Position numbers and translations under genes: made by a program. The notes under the pieces are model-generated. The model was not told the origin of the DNA. It did not search any database and saw only the letters and a program-made list of their open reading frames with translations. Positions 1 to 12,615 of a stretch of DNA of 64,000 nucleotides are shown here, one piece after another. The stretch is from positions 326,668 to 390,667 of the forward strand of contig JAMXBD010001363.1 of NCBI GenBank assembly GCA_024138025.1. Direction: 5' to 3'. Each line of letters starts with the position of its first letter. Position 1 is the stretch's first letter. Origin of the DNA: Combretum micranthum. Taxonomy: Eukaryota; Streptophyta; Magnoliopsida; Myrtales; Combretaceae.

Positions 1-1589
1 CTATTCTCATGATTTCTTGTGGCAACAAATGATTTACTATCATTACCCAAAAACCATGCGTTGAAATTTAACCAAAAAATAAATGATCTACTTTCTAAAT
101 AATGTTTGCAACATTCTTTTGTGTATGCTTTAGGTGCTAGATCCTGCTACACTTTTAATAAACCCTTACTATTGGCTTTCTTCCAATTTTAACATGCAAG
201 TTTGTCTTTTGGATAAAACTTGAAATCTTTGTATCATTCACTAAATTTGTTATTAGTTTTGGTAAACTTAAAAACCATCCAATCCCTTGTTTAAAGAATA
301 ATATACAAAAAACAGCTAAGGATGAATGTTGTATGCTTAATCTATTCATTGATCAGAAGTAGATTCTATTTATTCACAATAATAATACATTTAATTATTG
401 GAATATGATTTTGAATGGATTTCAACCCTCTAGGCTATTGTACCAAGTAAAAGCATAGCCTATATAAATAACCTTTTCAATAGAATTTTTAACTTGATTA
501 TCAAGTCTACTATTTTCGAGTTTGTGTTCGGGTTCGATTACTTTATAGGATTTATTAAGTGGCTTTCAATTTTAGGGAGAAAACTCCTATAGGGTTTGGG
601 ACAAGTTTTAAGAGACTCTATAAGATAGTGAGAGGGATTTAGGTTTTACAAAATTTATCCAAAGTAACCCTTGTTGCATCCTAATCACTAAATTTCACTC
701 ACTTAATATATGGAAATTGTGGTTCGCCATATATATCAATGGGTGAATCCACAATTTCAATGTAAATATATATAGTCAGCGACAGAGGTTATATATTGGG
801 TACCTTATAAGCAAAATACCTTGATTGGGTGTTTTCACTTAGTAAGATGCATGTATTCCATTTTTTTTTTTTTTAAAAACAAATTATACAAAAAAAAAAT
901 GCATAATTATCATTGATATGTCTTATATGAGATACAAGATATATAATTTTAAAGTATATCATAGTCCTAACTTATGATATAGCAATAGATTTGTAAAGTT
1001 ATAAATTATAAAGAAAATAAAATGAATTCATAGATTCATAAAATATAATGAAAACAAAGCCCTAGCACAATGCAGACGACGAACAGATTGTAGACAAAGT
1101 GATAATGTGACTAAACATAAAGAAAAAATAGTTCTTGGGTACATGTGGCCAATGAACTATAGATGATAGAGAACTGATGTGATGAGACAAAAGACTGACT
1201 TTTTTCAGCTTTTGATTTTGACATTTTGTGTGGACATAATTGTACGTATATCACATGTGTGTAATGCGATATACAATTACTTTCTATAGTATCGCAATTA
1301 GGGTATGCAATATCCAAACCTACACCTAGCTAATTTAGAAATGGCATAATTGAATAGCATAATAGGTAATTAATCTTAAACTTGAATTTAATCTTTGTTT
1401 AGATAATTGAATAAATAAAAGGAGTAAACAATGGAATATAATTAGACAACCTGATATAATTAAATTACTAAATAAATTAAGTTGGAAATTTGAGGTTTCA
1501 AGTATTTCTTTTAAATTGATTGTTCATTTTGTTTATCTACTCCAACAAAATCTAATTTTATAATCTATTCTAATTTTTCAATTATACAC

Positions 1590-1629
<40 letters not shown>

Positions 1630-1900
1630 CAAAACGTAAACTCTCAAATATTTTATTTAAATATTTTTCAAATTTCTAAACCTTTGAATTTTAGTTTAGC
1701 TTTCATATCTCTAATCTCCATAATTTTTTTTTAATTCATTTACCAGTCTGAAAATATTAGTTTTAAACTCAAACTCAATCTAAATATTGGTTTCTTGTAA
1801 ATTAAACCTATAAACTTTATTTCTCAATCAAGTTATTAATTTGTGATACATAGATTCTAAAAATATTTTCTAATTATTTATGGTAATTAATATATTTTTC
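1..1900. other. AT-rich intergenic sequence, no gene seen
   Basis: No open frame here resembles a protein I know. A (TA)n microsatellite lies at 1593-1620, followed by a T run. The AT-rich text may include the worn start of the old LTR described next, but I could not fix its left edge. Confidence 0.6.
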
Positions 1901-3876
1901 TAATAGGTTTAAACCTAATACCTTATCTCGAAAATCTCTTTTAAGTTCTTTTCTTTTTCCTTACCTAATTTGCCTCTTCCCTTTTATTTTTCCCTTCCTT
2001 TTTCTTTCTCTATTAGTTTCTTTTTCTCTCCCTTTCTTCTCTCTTCTTTTTCTCACAAGAACTTCATATCTTATTTTTAAGAAGACTAGAAGAGAAATCA
2101 AAGTTAGAAAACAAGATGAAAGAGGAAGAACAAACATGAAGTAGCTTAAATAACTAAAGAGAAGAAGTGTAGAGAAGATCAAGTGTGCTAGTATTTACTA
2201 ATGATAAGTATAATTGTTTTACTTTGTTTGATTTGCTATCTTTGGATATAAATGAGGGATTAGAGTTAGATATAAGTAGAAATGATGATAAAGTTGGTAA
2301 ACTATGGATATATGAACATATAAGCTAGAACCTAGGTTATATTCATGTAAGTGTGGATTGGAAGTAAATGGAATGATTTTGATGAAATATGAAGCAAAAC
2401 ATGTATATAGATGTTATACAAGATGATTCTAAGCTTTCATGTTATATATACAATGTTAGATGTTGAAATATGATGTAAAACAAGTAGTAAAATAGGTTGA
2501 GTTTTCGAAATTTAAAATAGGGCAAAGGGCACGAGGTAAACATGGGATGCCATAATTAGCCGTGCTCCTTACTGTTGCCTGAAAGCACATGTTTTAACCT
2601 ACTTGAGGAGAAGCACAACTAGTACACGGCCTTTCATATCCAATTGTGTTCCTCTCTAATCTCAAAAACTCAAAGAATACATGTTTTCTAGAACAATACG
2701 TCCAATAACACGGGGTGATGTATCTACCTATGCTTCTCTTTAGTCACGACACTGTTTTATTTTTGATCATAACTTTTTTAGCTGAACACGGATTGAGGTG
2801 ATTCAAGATACTATGGAAAGCTTAAAAAAGATCCAAAAGTTTTATACTTAATTTTTTGGAAATTCTAAAAATATAAAGGCCTAAATTTTAATTATTTCAA
2901 GATGCAACATATCCAAATCAAGTTGAAAACTCGTGTTCGCTAGTTAATTGCATGTAGTTAAGTTTAAATGAACTTAGCTAATAAACCTAAGTTCAACTTG
3001 ACTCAATAGACTTAAATGAGTCAAAATGAATTAGACTGATTAAGTTTAATTAACTTGGTTAAAATTAAAATAATGTAGGTTTTAACTTGGAATTGACTTA
3101 AATTAATGTGTTAAGTTAAACCATAAATAATATAGAGGATATGTTGTTTCAATTATATGCTTTCTTGGAAAATGAGTATTTTTGAATATGAATGACATGA
3201 TGATATCTCTATAATGAATGAATCATAAACAAAGAAAAAAGAAATACTTTGACAGACAATGAAGAACTATCTGTATCTTTACGGGTAATCTTCGTAGCCA
3301 TAGCGGGGTTCCTACTTAGTATTTCATCAAATAAGATTTTAAAATAAGATTTATATAAGTGGATAATTAATTTAATTTCTTATATGAGTTTAATTCTTGA
3401 ATAGAAATGATACCTGATTTTCTTCTGAGATGGCTTCTGATTTACCTTCTAACTCTGTTTGGATGTCGGATAGTATAAGGTACACAGTGACGTGCTTGCT
3501 GTTTGTTAGGATAGGCGTTCTTAATGAACTAAAACTCAAAGACGGCCTAAGTAATAGGTGTTACTTATGCGTGTGTCGTTTAATTCGGTCCAACGAGTGA
3601 CAACCTTGTCGAGAGTCAAGTAGGGTAATTTAGACCCTTAGGCCACCTCCATCATGATGCAATGACATTTATAAGTAGCTTAGTGAGTAGCTGATGAGGT
3701 AAATGGTATTAGCATAACGTCTATCTTAATCAATGAGAAGTAATCTAGTAAGGCTCATGTTTATAGGACCGGTTGAGCCATATTATATTATGGACTATGA
3801 TGAGTAGATGTGAGTAATGGTCGTGAACCCTAGATGAAGCTATTTTCTTTTTTAGTTAAATATAGGAGATATAGGT
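1900..3876 (+). mobile_element. Left part of an old Ty3/gypsy-type LTR, split by a later insertion
   Basis: The stretch around 3480-3876 matches, in sense orientation, the middle of the LTRs of the gypsy element at 45771-56003. Shared parts include CATGATGCAATGACAT near 3653, the phrase AACCCTAGATGAAGCTATT near 3828, and ATAGGAGATATA just before the break. The matching remainder resumes at 11874 and runs to an LTR-type end GGGTCCTTACA at 12615. Upstream, a pyrimidine-rich tract (about 1940-2060) followed by A/G-rich sequence parallels the same LTR family, so the left edge at 1900 is only approximate. No coding sequence is present. I infer a solo or truncated LTR of the same broad family as the two gypsy elements later in the window. 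Confidence 0.6.
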
Positions 3877-3881
3877 ATTTA

Positions 3882-6800
3882 TGCTAGAAATTTAAGCACG
3901 AATTAAGCTAGATTACACGAAAAATATTGCGGAAGCAGAAGCTATGAAGTAGGTTTTTAAAACGATTTTAAGCACACTTTACCAACCATTATCTATTTTA
4001 CCAATTTTCTTACAATTATAACAATAATGATGAAGAGATAAGGGAAGGAGAAGATTTACACTAGATTTAACGTAGAGTTTGACCCGCCCCCTAGTTCCCA
4101 CAATCCACGATTGCTTCACCTAAGGAGAACTTAACACATTTTATTCAATCAAACCAATTTGCCTCATAAAGAGGACTTGTAAGTTCTTGTTTTCTTAGCA
4201 AACCAAACTCGGTTTTGAAAATCAGAATCGAAAACAAAATCCCTAAAAGAATACCTTAGGGCTAGTTGGAACCTAAGAACCCTAAGTCTGGTAATACCGA
4301 GAACGAAACCCTAGAACAATAAAAATGAGTTAACTTTAGAGTATAGTCCTAAATAATATACCGAAACATGAAAAGATCAGATTATAGAAAAATTCATGCA
4401 TTTCAAATCCGATTGGGATCTGTCTTCAAAAACCGATCAGCGGGGCTCGAAAATAGAAAAATATTCCGTAGGGCTCTTTAGAACTAAAATTTAATAAGGA
4501 ATTCAAAAATATAATTTTAAGAATTTTTCGGTTTATAAAAATTACAGTTATAGTCATTTTTATCGTATTTTCATTACTATCGGTAATTTATTTGTTTAAT
4601 ATATTTTTTGATTTCTAATCACACTATTCACCAAGTACAACCAACTATACCCTATTCTTGCATCCTTACAACCTTACATCATATTCCTTATAATTTACTT
4701 TTCCAACATAATTTTATTATTTAAATTACTTTATTAAATTTGAATTTTTATACAAAACAAACACACATCTCTCTCTCTCCCTCTCTTCCCTAAGTTTGGT
4801 GCCCCCTCCCCCTTGTACCTCTCTTCAATTTGTTTTATTTTCTTCTTTTATTTAACTACACAAACCCTAATCCAATTTCCCATAAAAATCCTTTTATGCC
4901 TTTACTTTTTCACTTTCTGATTTTCTTCACAAAATCAAACTTTTGAAAATTTTTGTCTCCTCTCTCCCTCCCTAACACACACACACAAAACTTTTGCCTT
5001 CAAGTTTTCTTGTTCCAAACACTAAATAGGTAATAAATCTATACCCTACCACAAATAAAACATGTAATGGCAAGATCATACATGTGTGATTCCACCAAAA
5101 ATCCCCATGAGGTTTATGCAAGGGAGGTGGAAATACTTAAGCATGATATTCTTGCCATCACAAGATTTTGGATCTTTTCCTTTAAGTTGTTTTGTTATAT
5201 TTTGATATATTATTGGTATATATTGTTCATGTTGATATTTTTGTGTATATATCTTACTATTGACCTCATCATCATAACATTTATCTTGCATTTGCATCCA
5301 TAACATGAATGATATGATAGATCTATTTGTTTTGAGTATATAAATGCCATAAATACCTGTTTTATGTACATAAAAGACTTGTAGTATGATAGTATTAATG
5401 GGGATGTTGCCAAAAACTCAAGATCTATTTTTGTTTCCATCAAAAACAAATTTTTACATTCGGATCTTGAAAGACATCCATTTTGAAAACCTATTTTCCA
5501 ACTCCAAAGTAAGGATTTTACATAAAATATGAAGGGCTTATGGAATAGGTATCATAAAGGAATGATTTTGATAAGTTAAACCTAATTTTACTAAGAGATA
5601 TTTTCAAAATAAGAAAAAGTTACAAAAGTTAAGTTAGAACTTGTTTCAACTCCAACAAGAACTTGAAATTTGTAATTTGGAAGAGTTTATATGTAAACAC
5701 CTAGGACTTAGTTTTAGAAAGATCAAGTGAGTTTTACCTAAGAAACAATCTCAAACACAAATCACAAAATTCGGATTTAGAAATGACCCATATTCAAACA
5801 CCTACTTTCAAATTCCAAAATGAGGATTTTAATGGAAAAATGGAAACTTTAGGGAATAGATGTAGTAAGGACTTAATTTTAACAAGAATAAATAGATTTT
5901 ATCAAAGTATATTTCTAAAACAAAGGAAATTTTCAAAACATAGATCAAACACTATTTTCATCCCTATAATTTTTGTAAAATTCGTAATTAGGCAAGACCC
6001 TTACTTAAACATCTATTTTTAACTCCTAAATGAAGAAATTTATTAAAATAATGAAGGTATTAGGCATATAGGTCATCAAGGCTTTATTTTAGTAAAAATA
6101 AAGATGATTTTTCAAGAAACAAAACAAGTTTTTCTAAATCAAGTATTCTTGAAATCTTTGCAAAGTAAAAGTTTTCTAAAAGTTCTTTTTAACCAAATAT
6201 CATCAAGAACATACATATAGATAGTTCATAACATGTCATTCATGATAATAACTTGTTGATATTGCATGTACACTTAATATCCATGGTAGGAACAATATAA
6301 GTTTTCACAAAACAATTTTGGAAACATGTTTTTAGCTACTGATTAGAACTGATCCGAGCTTTTTAAGACCCAAAAGTTTTCAAAACTTAGGAATGGCATC
6401 ATAAATAAATAGATCTTTCGAAGTAGATAGAAATCGACTGCTTATTTGCGAAATTCCGAGTTAAAATGACCAAGTTATGGCCGTTTTAAATTGGAATTTC
6501 CCCTATCTACGAAAACTACAAACTTGAAAGTTTTTACTTAATAAGTTGGAATTAGTTATGATTTGAAATACTCATTCGGATATTTCTTTCGTTTAGATGA
6601 CTTCAAATCAAAGGATATCTTGCCCTCGAATTATTACGAATAGAGACTAGTGACCATGGCTGGGTGAGTCATACTTCCTATTTACAATTCCTCATTGTGC
6701 TTGTAACTCATAGTTGCATTAGAATGAGCAAAGATAAAAAAAAATTGGAAATGCATGATGGGTAATTATGGGATTATGTATGCTATCTTGATGTGTTGAG

Positions 6801-8645
6801 AAAAATGTGCTAAGTACATCGAAACCGGGTGATTAATTAATGTATGTCCATATGCCATGATTATGAGTGTTTGAAATTGATTGGTCACCTATGAAATTGA
6901 ATTAAGGATTACGGATTAACAAGTTATACGAACATAATCACTTCATGATGGAGATGGTGCATTTAATCATGATTGGTTATCCGTGATCCATAAATGGTAT
7001 GAATGAAATGGGTTGCCCATGAGCCATAAAACGGTACAGTTAATGGGTTACTTGTGAGCCATAAAATGAAACAGTAATTCAAAGTAATGCCACAGGATTT
7101 TTAATCTACTAACCTCGAATGGAGGCGCAAATCCATTCAACATTTTTTCCGGTTGATCATATGTCTTGTATGCCCATGTTGTTGTTGCATTTCATATGGA
7201 TGATTAAATCAACTTGATTGTATTATATAATTGTGAGATATGTATATTTTGGAAGTGTTTACTCACTAAGCTAGCGTAGCTTATACCCCCACAGCTTCTT
7301 TTTGTTGCAGTTTCCATACCTATGGTTGTGTACTAGGAATTGGCCAACTCAGATAAAGCAGAAAATAGGAGTTTCCCTAGAAGTTTATATTTAGCTTTGT
7401 CTAAACTTACATAGGAAACCTTAAACACTCGAGTTGTTGTCAAAAACTATTACCTGGACTAATTATTTTTTTTGTGGAGGAATACCCCTTAGTATTTTGT
7501 AAATGATCCTAAATTATCTGTTATTTGTATTTTTATGCTTATTCTATCAAGTTAGACTATCTATCTCCAATTGCACAAGTATTCTCTTGTCGTAAGGGAA
7601 TATTTTGCATCTAATACAAGACTTTTGAATAACTATGGTAGTAATTCCTAAGTCTCGTTTAGTATGCTGTGGAATGTTACGTTTAAGGTACCCTTTAGGG
7701 TGTGACAGGACTTCACTACAATGCCTTGACAGAAGATTTCACTAATGCCTCGATACAGGGACTTCATAAATTGCCTACACACATGTAGGACTTCACACAT
7801 ATGCCTCAAAATATGTGTACTTCACTAAAACACCCAACAATAAATGCATGAATAGTGTCTTACACTATTAGCTCACTAATCTCATAAATGATAGTATCTA
7901 CGTAACACAACAAATACTAACAGAGAGAGTATTTTTACATAATATCTACAATTTAAGCTCTACTCTCTTTTTTTACTTGCGGTCATCACTAAAAATCACC
8001 CCAAAATATACTATATATATTAGGTTTAAAAATATAGTCATTCACACTCAAACAAACCTCCAATGATCAAATTCAAAAGTTTGCAACGACTAGTTTTTAA
8101 ACTGTTGTGCCCTAACTCGTCATGCCTCAAATTGACCCTCAACCAAGTCTCTGCTTGTCAATCCTCGGATTTAAACTTGTCGTGCCTTAACTTGTTACGC
8201 CTCAATTTAGCCATTGACCAAGTCTGTTATCTTTATCTCATTGAGCTTGAGACTTAAGCTTATCGAGTGTTGATTTGTCACGCCCTAACCCTTCGGTGCA
8301 TCAAGCCTTCGACATGACCCTCGACCAAAGCATATTCAACTTGTTTTATTTAACTTGTCGTGCCTTGATTTTACACTTGTCATGCCTTGGTTCAAACATG
8401 TCCAGTCCTCGATTTACCCCTTGAGTTTAGGCCGCGACCAAGACTATGGCACTTTTAAGTATGTCCTACTAAAACCTGCATAATCTCTAAAAAAAAAAAC
8501 ATACAACATATGCATATATGCAGATTAAAGCTGGAATATATCAAAAACAAGTTTTGCTTATTAAATCTAGCTTGATTGAGTTATGAAGCATTTGTGCAAT
8601 AAGATTTCTCATCAAAACAAGATTGTAACCACCCATGGTTCATCA
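3882..8645 (-). repeat. LTR A of the tandem non-coding element (interrupted)
   Basis: Starts TGCTAGAAATTTAAGC and ends GGTTCATCA. It is split at 4178-7707 by a solo LTR; without that insertion and one copy of its 5 bp duplication the LTR is about 1229 bp, close to copies B and C. The first part carries degenerate repeats of a phrase like AGGACTTCAC..ATGCCTC. The later part (8060-8440) carries spaced repeats of CTTGTCGTGCCTYRATTT type. No protein-coding potential was seen. Confidence 0.8.
4178..7707. mobile_element. Solo LTR, about 3.5 kb, Tekay/Del-like
   Basis: The insertion begins TGTAAGTTCTTG and ends TTTAGGGTGTGACA, has TG..CA ends, and is flanked by a perfect 5 bp duplication GGACT (4173-4177 and 7708-7712). 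The flanking sequence reads continuously into LTR A when the insertion is ignored. Within it I see no primer-binding site, no polypurine tract and no gag/pol motifs, so a single long LTR left by LTR-LTR recombination is the simplest reading. The phrase TTTACTCACTAAGCTAGCG near 7257, followed by a pyrimidine-rich stretch and TTGCAG, resembles the R region of long plant chromovirus LTRs; the family label is from memory and only tentative. Confidence 0.75.
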
Positions 8646-9012
8646 ATGCCCTCTTTTTATGAGAACAATCATTGCACAACATTACTTCCTCTCAACTTAG
8701 CACCCTCACCCCTCTCAATTAAGCATTCCAGTAAAAGCTCACTTGTAAAAGATATAATGTTCAATTAAATGTTCCCAAGCTACATGTAATAAACAACTTA
8801 TTAAATACAACTTAACTCCCTCAGTTAAGCATTCCAGGTAAAAGCTCATTTGTAAAGATATGATGCTCAACCAAAAGACTTAAATGACATTTAATAAACA
8901 GCTCATTTTTAAGCACATAAAAACTCACAAACCTAGAGTTTTCAAAAACTACATAAACTTTTCTCTAAGATGTGGTTAAGCATTAATCTTAAAGACTTGC
9001 TCTGATACCAAT
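8646..9012 (-). mobile_element. Internal segment 1 of the tandem element (PPT to PBS)
   Basis: Read on the minus strand, it opens with TGGTATCAGAGC (8999-9010), complementary to the 3' end of initiator tRNA-Met, and closes with a purine tract (about 8647-8660) next to LTR A. The 367 bp between hold no reading frame of note. A near copy lies at 10265-10627. Confidence 0.75.
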
Positions 9013-10264
9013 TATTAGAAAATTTAAGCACAAACTAGGCTTGATTACATGAAAAATATTGTGGAAGCGGAAGCTACGAGGTTGGGTTTTAAAACAATGT
9101 TAAGCACACTTAACCAACCATTGTCTCTTTTAACAATTTTCACACAATTATAACAACAATAATAAAGAGATAAGGGAAGGAGAAGCGTTACACCGGATTT
9201 AACGTGAAGTTCGGCCCATCTCCTAGTCTCAACGGTCCATAATTATCTCACTCAATGAGGACTTCACACATTTCATTCAATCAAATCAATTTGCCTAAAG
9301 AGGACTTCAACAAAATGCATCGATAGAGGACTTCACTCAATACCTCAACACAAGGACTTCAAAAATTGCCTACACATATATAGGACTTCACACAAATGCC
9401 TCAACATATAAGGACTTCACTAAAACACTGAATAACAAATGTGTGAATAGTGCCTTACACTATTGCCTCACTAATCTCACGAATGACACAATTCATGCAA
9501 CACAATAAACACTAACAAAGACAGTATTTTTACATAATATACACAAGTTAAGCTTTACTCTCTCTTTTTGACTTGCATTCATCACTAAAAATCACCCCAA
9601 AACATATTATATATATTAGGTTTAAAAACATAGATGCTTACACTCAAAAGAACATCCTACAGTCAAATTCAAAAGTCTGCAATAGCTAGTATTTAAACCG
9701 GCACACCCTAAATATCGTCATGCCTCAAATTGACCCTCGACTAAGTCTCTACATGTTGAGCCTCAGATTCAAACTTGTCGCACCTTAAAGCATGTCGCGC
9801 CTCAATTTGCCAAGCCTCAATTTGGCCCTCGACCAAGTCTGTTATCTTTATCTCATTAAGCCGAAGACTTGAGCATGTTGAGTATTGGTTTTGAGCTTGT
9901 CGCACCCTAACCCTTCCACTCATCGAGCCCTTAGCATGACCCTCGACTAAGCCTGTTCAACTTGTTTTGCTCAACTCGTCGTGTCTTGGTTTTACACTTG
10001 TGATGCCTTGGTTCAAACATGCCCATTCTTTGATTTTCCCTTCAAGTTTAGGCCGCGACTAAGGCCGTGGCGCTTATAAATATTTTCCTGCTAAAACCTG
10101 CACAATCTTCACAAAAACATGTAGCATACACATATATGAAGATTAAAACTAAAACATATCAAAAACAAGTTTTACTTATTAAATATAGCTTAACTAAATT
10201 GTAGAGTATTTATGCGATACTTTTGCTCATCAAAACAAGATTGTAATCACAGATGGTTCACTCA
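9013..10264 (-). repeat. LTR B of the tandem non-coding element
   Basis: About 1252 bp, aligned throughout with LTR A and LTR C. It starts TATTAGAAAATTTAAGC, where the second base has changed from the usual TG, and ends near CTCA. It contains about five degenerate copies of an AGGACTTCAC..AATGCCTC repeat (9300-9440) and a second spaced-repeat block (9715-10050). Confidence 0.75.
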
Positions 10265-10627
10265 TCTCCTCTTTTTTTATGAGAACAATTATTACACTAC
10301 ATTGCTCCCCTTGCACTTAGCACTTCCCCTCAATTAAGCATTCGGTTAAAAGCTTAATTGTAAAAGATGTAATGCTCAATTAAAGGTTCTCAAGCTACAT
10401 GTAATAAAAAAATTATTAAATGCAACTTAACTCCTTCAGTTAAGTGTTTCAAGTAAAAGCTCATTTGTAAAGATACGATGCTTAACCAAAAGACTTAAAC
10501 TACATTTAATGAACAACTCATTTTTTAGCACATAAAAACACGCAAGCCTAGGGTTTTCAAAAACCACGGAAATTTTTCACTAAGATGCTGTTAAGCATTA
10601 ATCTTAGAGACCTGCTCTGATACCGAT
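10265..10627 (-). mobile_element. Internal segment 2 of the tandem element
   Basis: A 363 bp near copy of internal segment 1. The minus-strand primer-binding site at 10614-10625 has one mismatch (reads GCTCTGATACCG on the plus strand). The purine tract is at about 10267-10281. No coding capacity is seen. Confidence 0.75.
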
Positions 10628-11873
10628 TATTAAAAAATTTAAGCACAAGCTAGGCTCGATTACACAAAAAATATTATGGAAGCGGAAGCTACGAGGTGGG
10701 TTTTTAAAACGATTTTAAGCACACTTAACCAACCATTATCTTTTTTACCAATTTTCGCACAATTATAATAGTAATTATAAAGAGATAAAGGAAAGGGAAG
10801 ATTCACACTAGATTTAATATAGAGTTCGATCCATCTCCTAGTCTCGATGATCCACAATTGCCTCATTCAAGGAGGACCACACACATTTCATTCAATCAAA
10901 TCAATTTGCCTCACAACAAAGACTTCACAATAATGCATCGACAGAGGACTTTACTTAATGCCTCGACACGAGGGCTTCACAAATTGCCTATGCACATGTA
11001 AGAATTCATACAGGTGCCTCAATAGATGAGGACTTCACTAAAACACTCAGTAACAAATGTGTGAATAGTGCTTTACGATATTAGCTCGTTAATCTCACAA
11101 ATGATACTATTTATGTAACACAATAAACACTAGCAAAGAGGGTAGTTTTACATAATATTTGCAAGTTAAGCTTTACTCTCTTTTTTTGATTCACGGTCAT
11201 CACTAAAAGTCACCCCAAAACATATTATATATATCGAGTTTAAAAACATAGCTGTTACACTCAAAAGACTATTAGTCAAATTCAAAGGTCTGCAACGGCT
11301 AGTTTTTAAACTGTTGCGCCTTAAATCTCGTCGCACCTTAACTCATCGCGTGCTAAATTGACCCTTGACCAAATCTATTCTTGTCGAGACTCACATTCAA
11401 AGTTGTCATGCTCTGAAGCATGTCGTGCCTTGATTTAGCCCCCAATCAAGTCTACTATCTTTATCTCGTAGAGCCTGAGTGTTGAACTTGTCGAGTATTG
11501 GTTTTGAGCTTATTACGTCTTAACCCTATAGCACGTTAAGCCATCGATGTGACCTTCGACCAAGCCTGTTCAACTTGTTTTGTTCAACTCGTCGTGTCTT
11601 GATTTTACATTTGTCATGCTTAGTTCAAACATATCTAGTCCTCGATTTACCCTCAAGTTTAAGTCACGACCAAGGTTGTGGCACTTATAAATATGTCTTG
11701 CTAAAACTTGCACAATCTCCAAAAAGACATACAACATACACATATATGTAGATTAAAGCTTAAATATATCAAAAACAAGTTTTTCTTATTAAATATAGCT
11801 TACCTAAGTTGTAGCGCATTTGTGCAGTACATTTCCTCATCAAAATAAGATTATAACCACCTATGGTTCATCA
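10628..11873 (-). repeat. LTR C of the tandem non-coding element
   Basis: About 1246 bp, collinear with LTRs A and B, starting TATTAAAAAATTTAAGC and ending GGTTCATCA. It is followed at once by ATTCA, the right half of the target duplication, and then by the resumed old LTR. Confidence 0.75.
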
Positions 11874-12615
11874 ATTCAGGCTGTCTATATCAACCCCCTA
11901 AGCAATTGCTGTTACTTAGGACTCTTAGATTCCTCAAGACTTGTTTCGAAGTGTGAATGCTCAAATGTTATTTGTTTCGCTATAAATTGAAGATAATAAC
12001 ATGTTGCTACTACATTGCATTTAGTTAGACTTGTGTGTCCTTTTGTATGTATTTGCATTGCTGTTGTACTGGGCTTCGGCTCATTATTGTTGTTGTTGTC
12101 TTCTTTCCAAGTGTTGTTTTGTTATGATGATGACGATTTAGGTGTTGATGATGATGATAATGTTGTTATTGTTGGGTGATTATGATGTTGGCTTGGTTAT
12201 GGGCGATCTTGGAGGTTTAAGAGGAGAAGTGAAGTGAAGTAGAGTCGATAGATTATTTGTTTTTGTTTTTTTTTTCTAAAGAACTAGATTTATATCTTTT
12301 AAGTCTATTATTTTTCTTTAAGGGCCTGTTGGAGCCCATATGTTTTGTAATAAGGTTTTAAAGTTTTTTTTTTTTCAAAAGTTGATCTATTCATGTGGAT
12401 AGAAGCTAAAAATGTTTTTATTAAGATTGTTTTCCCATCACAAATCTAGTTATCCATAATCTAAATAAATGATTTCAGAATTTAAAACTAGCTAGTAATA
12501 TTCAACATAAATGTATCTATTATGAGGCCTATGCATGAAATACTTAAGGTATTATACATGGCTAAATGATTTAGCTTGCCTAAATTTTAGATGTAGGGTA
12601 AGTCGGGTCCTTACA
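11874..12615 (+). mobile_element. Right part of the split old Ty3/gypsy-type LTR
   Basis: Begins in the phrase TATATCAACCCCCT followed by a GCTGTTACT motif, which also occurs in the gypsy LTRs at 43020, 46410 and 53970 and in the scrap at 59190. It runs to an LTR-type 3' end GGGTCCTTACA at 12615. It includes GTACTGGGCTTCGGCTCA, comparable to the LTR R region at 43280. Together with 1900-3876 it restores one collinear LTR. Confidence 0.7.

Larger units (their letters stand above)
3882..11873 (-). mobile_element. Non-coding LTR retroelement in tandem LTR-int-LTR-int-LTR form (LARD/TRIM-like)
   Basis: Three related LTRs of about 1.23-1.25 kb (A 3882-8645 minus a later insertion, B 9013-10264, C 10628-11873) are separated by two internal segments of only about 365 bp (8646-9012 and 10265-10627). 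On the minus strand each internal segment starts with a primer-binding site matching TGGTATCAGAGC and ends with a purine tract (AAAAAGAGGGC type) next to the following LTR. No gag or pol is present, so movement must have depended on enzymes supplied in trans. LTR ends are TGCTAGAAA (A; TATTA in B and C) and GGTTCATCA. The array is flanked by ATTTA (3877-3881) and ATTCA (11874-11878), a near-perfect 5 bp duplication. Unequal recombination between LTRs is the usual explanation for such triple-LTR arrays; that part is inference. Confidence 0.8.

Noticed and set aside
5067..5306. Overlapping frames on both strands in the solo LTR
   Set aside because: AT-rich low-complexity translations (I/F/Y/L runs) within an LTR, without a domain.
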